Positions 61,124 to 64,000 of a DNA stretch of 64,000 nt are shown here, one piece after another. This DNA comes from Camellia lanceoleosa (lineage: Eukaryota > Streptophyta > Magnoliopsida > Ericales > Theaceae), in the NCBI GenBank assembly GCA_025200525.1, contig CM045762.1, positions 125,555,752 to 125,619,751 of the forward strand, written 5' to 3'. Position 1 is the stretch's first letter; the number at the start of each line of letters is the position of its first letter. The translations under genes and the position numbers were made by a program. The notes under the pieces were generated by a model. The model did no database searches. It was not told the DNA's origin and worked only from the letters and a program-made list of their open reading frames with translations.

Positions 61124-62069
61124 TGTAATAACCTGATTCTCGAACATGTTTTCTGGTATGCTTTCAGTCCCTTACTCTGTGCATTTATGTGCTTGCTGTG
61201 AAATTCCATGTGAAATTAAGTTAAATTGAGTGAATCTTATGATTATATATTCATATCTGTCTAATAAGAGGAATATTTGTTGTAATTGTGATGTTTGGAT
61301 CAGGAATTGGAAACCTTAGAAGCTTAATAATCTGAAATTGATTATATATTTGAGATCAGCATGATTTTTAGGTCATAATATGACTTCCTATGAAATTTTG
61401 ATTTGGAATGATTAAACTGATTAAATTTTGTCTTATGCAGCACATAGATATATATGTATATATATATCCTTTTAACCCTTGATTTAGAAAAGGCTAAGGC
61501 ATGAGATGTTTCCTGAGAGAGGGTTAGAGAGGAAAAGAGAGTTAGAGAGGAAGAGGAGAAATTAACAAGGAAGAAAATTGGAAACTTGAAGGGAATTTGA
61601 GAGATTTAAGCTCAAAGTAAGTTTATTCATCTTCTACAATTCTTCTCTTGAATTTGAGTAAGATTGGTTCACATTTATGTAACCTAGGGTTTGCAATTGT
61701 GATCATGTGTTTGATAAGTGTTTGATTGGAAGTTATTCTTTCCATTTGGTTGTGTTGGGAAGTCATTTGAGTTATGTGAAGAAATTGCATCCTACTCCTT
61801 TGTTCTGTCATGTTGAAACTCATCCATATGTTTAGATAGCTATATATATACGAGTATGTATATGTGATTGGAACCAAGAAGTATGGTTAGGAATTCAAGT
61901 GATTAACTTGTGTTGTGAATCTAAAGCTTTTAAGGATTAAGTTGAGTTTGTGAAATATGTTATGGTGATAATATATCCTAAGACTTACATTATTGCACCT
62001 ATTTTCTCACTCTTTCATATGTTGGCTTGATTGAAATAGTGCCTCAGTTTGGACTGCAAAACAGGGTAG

Positions 62070-62262
62070 AATCGCCACACGTGCGGGGGTCATGGCCACA
62101 CGCAGAGCACCTACCACATATGGGGCTCCACACGCGCGTCGCGAAACAGAGATTTAGGGTCGGTTACTCTTGGAAAAAAGGCACGTGCGGGACCTCACAG
62201 CCGCACGTGTGGGAACCACTGCTGCACGTACGGGGCTCATAGCCGCACGTGCGGCCCATGCT
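62070..62262. repeat. CACGTG-type motif cluster in the Y 3' LTR
   Basis: About eight variants occur, including ACGTGCGGGG, CCGCACGTGTGG and the perfect palindrome CCGCACGTGCGG near 62242-62253. Confidence 0.7.
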
Positions 62263-62619
62263 GGAAAATTCTGTCTGCTCTGTTTTACCTGCTTAACTCT
62301 CTAGTGTTATTAAAATTTGTATTTGATGCCTCTTCGATGGTGGTAAATTCGTTTGAAGCAAAGCGAATCATATATTGTTTAATCGGGAAATGAACTAATT
62401 TCTGAACTGCGCGTGTATATAGGGCATGCACCGGAAGGGACTACCGCTTCACCATAGCACTATGAGTAATAGTACTACGGTTGTACATTTGCTTATTGTT
62501 AATAATTATTATTATTAACGCTCTGTTATTCGCAAGTTGGTTATGCTAACATTTATAAACAATTGCAAAATCTGTGTATGTCTATTCAACTTTAGAATTA
62601 TTTTGCTTTGTTGATATCT

Positions 62620-62813
62620 AGGCCAGAGGCCAATCTGTAAACTCTGTAGGGCCAGAGGCCGATCTGTAAACTCTGTGGGGCCAGAGGCCGATCTATAAAA
62701 TCTGTTGGGTTAAGGCCAATCTGTAAAATCTGTTAGGCCTAAGGCCGTTCTGTATGTTACTGGGCTTTAAGCCACTCTGTATAAAGACTGGGCCCAAGGC
62801 CGTTCTGGAAATA
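62620..62813. repeat. 28-bp minisatellite, seven units (Y 3' LTR)
   Basis: This is the expanded counterpart of 57156-57290. The first three units are nearly identical to each other, which suggests local duplication. Confidence 0.85.
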
Positions 62814-63378
62814 GTTATAAAATAAGATTAATCATATGTTCTCTGAACTTATAGACATTATAATTCAGGCTAATCATTGAATTGTTTAAATACTATTGTT
62901 CACTGAGCCTTGCTCACTCTGTGTTATGTCTGCTTCTGTAGATAACCAACCTGGAGGTCAATCTTAACCCATGATGTTTGTTTCTCTTTTGTCAACCTCA
63001 GTGCGTCCAGGCACTTAGATGAAGCCCGTTCATTTTTGTGGAGTTTTGCTAAGCATTTGGCTTTGTGCTCTAATTGTCTACCCAAGGTTGAAATGTATAT
63101 AACCCTCTTTAACCGATACTTTTGTTATACGCCCAGTTATGGGGCCGGGCCTGTATATATATATAAAGTACATAACTACTTCTCATATGTATGTTCACCG
63201 TATGGTTGTTTGTCTAACACAACGCTTGTGATCCTGGCATGTTAGTGATTGCTCAATGGAGACTGTTTTGATCGATAAATGCTTCCGTTCAGGCCCCATA
63301 TGTTATGCAAACCAAATTTTATGTCCGTTTATGAGTAGGTCATGCCCAAACTTTTAGAGGCAAGTTGGGGGTGTGACA

Positions 63379-63383
63379 CAATG
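63379..63383. repeat. Target site duplication of element Y, right copy (CAATG)
   Basis: This matches 55697-55701 directly after the 3' LTR terminus. Confidence 0.92.
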
Positions 63384-64000
63384 TGTGAGCGTTGTGTATT
63401 AGATGCAGTGTATCAGTGTAATTTGGGAAAGACTACAATTGAAATACTGGTGTATCGGTGGAAAAATGATAGCATGAAGTGCAAACTAAAGGAAATTATC
63501 GGGATACCGTGGAGACCAAGCAATGTCTCCCTCCTCTACACTATCCCTATCAGGAAAGGCACTAGCTTAAGATAGCTCCCCGTAGACTCTATAGATACCT
63601 ACAAATGCATTTGGATGATCAATGTATATGATGAACATATTTGAAATGAAATGTGAGATGCAAATTGTAAAGTATGGTCCATACCTTGGATAAGCCTCAA
63701 ACTTCGACAAGCTCATGTCCAGCCTCTGCCGGCTCAATCGAGATCTGATAAGTAGTCCCAGTAGGCCTCCAGCATGGAAGCATAGTGGGAAGCTATGGCC
63801 AACAGATAGCCTGCTCAACAGGGGAAGCCCCTCTAGCATGTGCCCTAGTCGTCCGAGTCGCCTCACCTGTCATAGGAGGCCCTGTCTCCTCGCCTCCATG
63901 AGCACCTGTCAAATGAGGCATAAGGTGGGTCTAAATAAAGGTCGCGTAATCATCCTTGCCTCTGAGGAAATCAGCATCCAAGCCTACCATCAACTGCGTG

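Larger units (their letters stand above)
55702..63378 (+). mobile_element. Element Y: non-coding (non-autonomous) LTR retrotransposon, 7.7 kb
   Basis: It has two long terminal repeats, a methionine-type primer site, a polypurine tract and a 5-bp target duplication, with only 3.3 kb between the LTRs and no gag or pol. It must have been moved by another element's proteins. The LTR start TGTAATAACC and the AAGGGGGGGAGAG tract resemble chromovirus (Tekay/Del) elements; this affiliation is an inference. The LTRs differ by scattered substitutions and by repeat number, so the insertion is not recent. It lies inside an intron of the broken minus-strand gene. Confidence 0.9.
61124..63378 (+). repeat. 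3' LTR of element Y (2,255 bp)
   Basis: It matches 55702-57858 along its whole length and ends GGGTGTGACA. It is about 100 bp longer than the 5' LTR because of additional CACGTG-type motifs and two more 28-bp repeat units. Confidence 0.92.
55152..64000 (-). pseudogene. Broken minus-strand gene with an intron enlarged by element Y
   Basis: Exon 1 (63685-64000 and beyond) is open apart from three stops (after DDYATF-I, after AICWP and after HELVEV). It includes LDADFLRGKDDYATF and GTTYQISIEPAEAGHELVEV, and ends at donor AAG/GTATGG. The acceptor TTTTCAG lies at 55601. The last exon (55152-55600) encodes an Ala/Pro stretch (MAPTAAAAPAPASS), then a long Ser/Glu/Asp/Gly-rich tail (HSESSESGDNDTGSG), and ends RKRMKRASRA with TGA at 55152-55154. 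The tail has one stop (after AFACG) and a frameshift near 55290. I do not recognise the family with confidence; it could be a second antisense gene of a Tat element or a captured host gene. Confidence 0.5.

Overview
The window is repeat-dense plant nuclear DNA, almost certainly from an angiosperm. The evidence is very long Ty3/gypsy LTRs (4 kb or more), a polyprotein with two consecutive RNase H domains (the mark of the plant Tat/Ogre lineage), and primer sites that fit plant-type tRNA ends. I see no ordinary host gene, rRNA, tRNA or CRISPR array. Nothing in the sequence lets me name the species.

The layout is a stack of nested retrotransposons. The oldest recognisable layer is element X, a decayed plus-strand Tat/Ogre-like element. 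It has a 5' LTR remnant at 2725-3036, a primer site at 3042-3059, gag from about 4016, protease at 10838-11533, then RT, RNase H, a second RNase H and integrase at 49244-52535, and a long 3' region to about 55.1 kb. X is broken twice by relatives. A 4.3-kb solo LTR (5242-9569, 5-bp target duplication CATGG) splits the gag zinc knuckle. A 36.9-kb minus-strand insertion (11534-48407, target duplication CATTG) splits the protease/G-patch region. A further minus-strand LTR (1-2724) abuts the X 5' LTR in inverted orientation and runs off the left edge.

The 36.9-kb insertion is the most striking object. It is a head-to-tail trimer, LTR-internal-LTR-internal-LTR-internal-LTR, with a period of about 10.9-11.0 kb, and only the outermost ends carry the target duplication. 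Each internal region encodes a gag like that of X. Pol is missing except for a few terminal integrase codons, so this is a gag-only, non-autonomous derivative of X's own family. Each 3' untranslated region holds a block of about 1 kb of 39/48-bp tandem repeats, so the trimer contains three dispersed satellite blocks. Many differences between the copies fall on CAG/CTG/CCG sites in patches, which may be a sequencing artefact at methylated CHG sites.

Downstream of the X integrase, the opposite strand carries a small multi-exon gene (53551 to about 54560). Its conceptual exons look like a plant mobile domain (PMD) protein, matching the antisense extra genes known in some Tat elements. A second broken minus-strand gene (exons 55152-55600 and 63685-64000) has its intron enlarged by element Y (55702-63378, target duplication CAATG). 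Y is a 7.7-kb non-coding LTR element with an initiator-methionine-type primer site and 2.2-kb LTRs.

Calls rest on reading the sequence directly; no database search was possible. Family names come from recognised motifs and are given with matching confidence.
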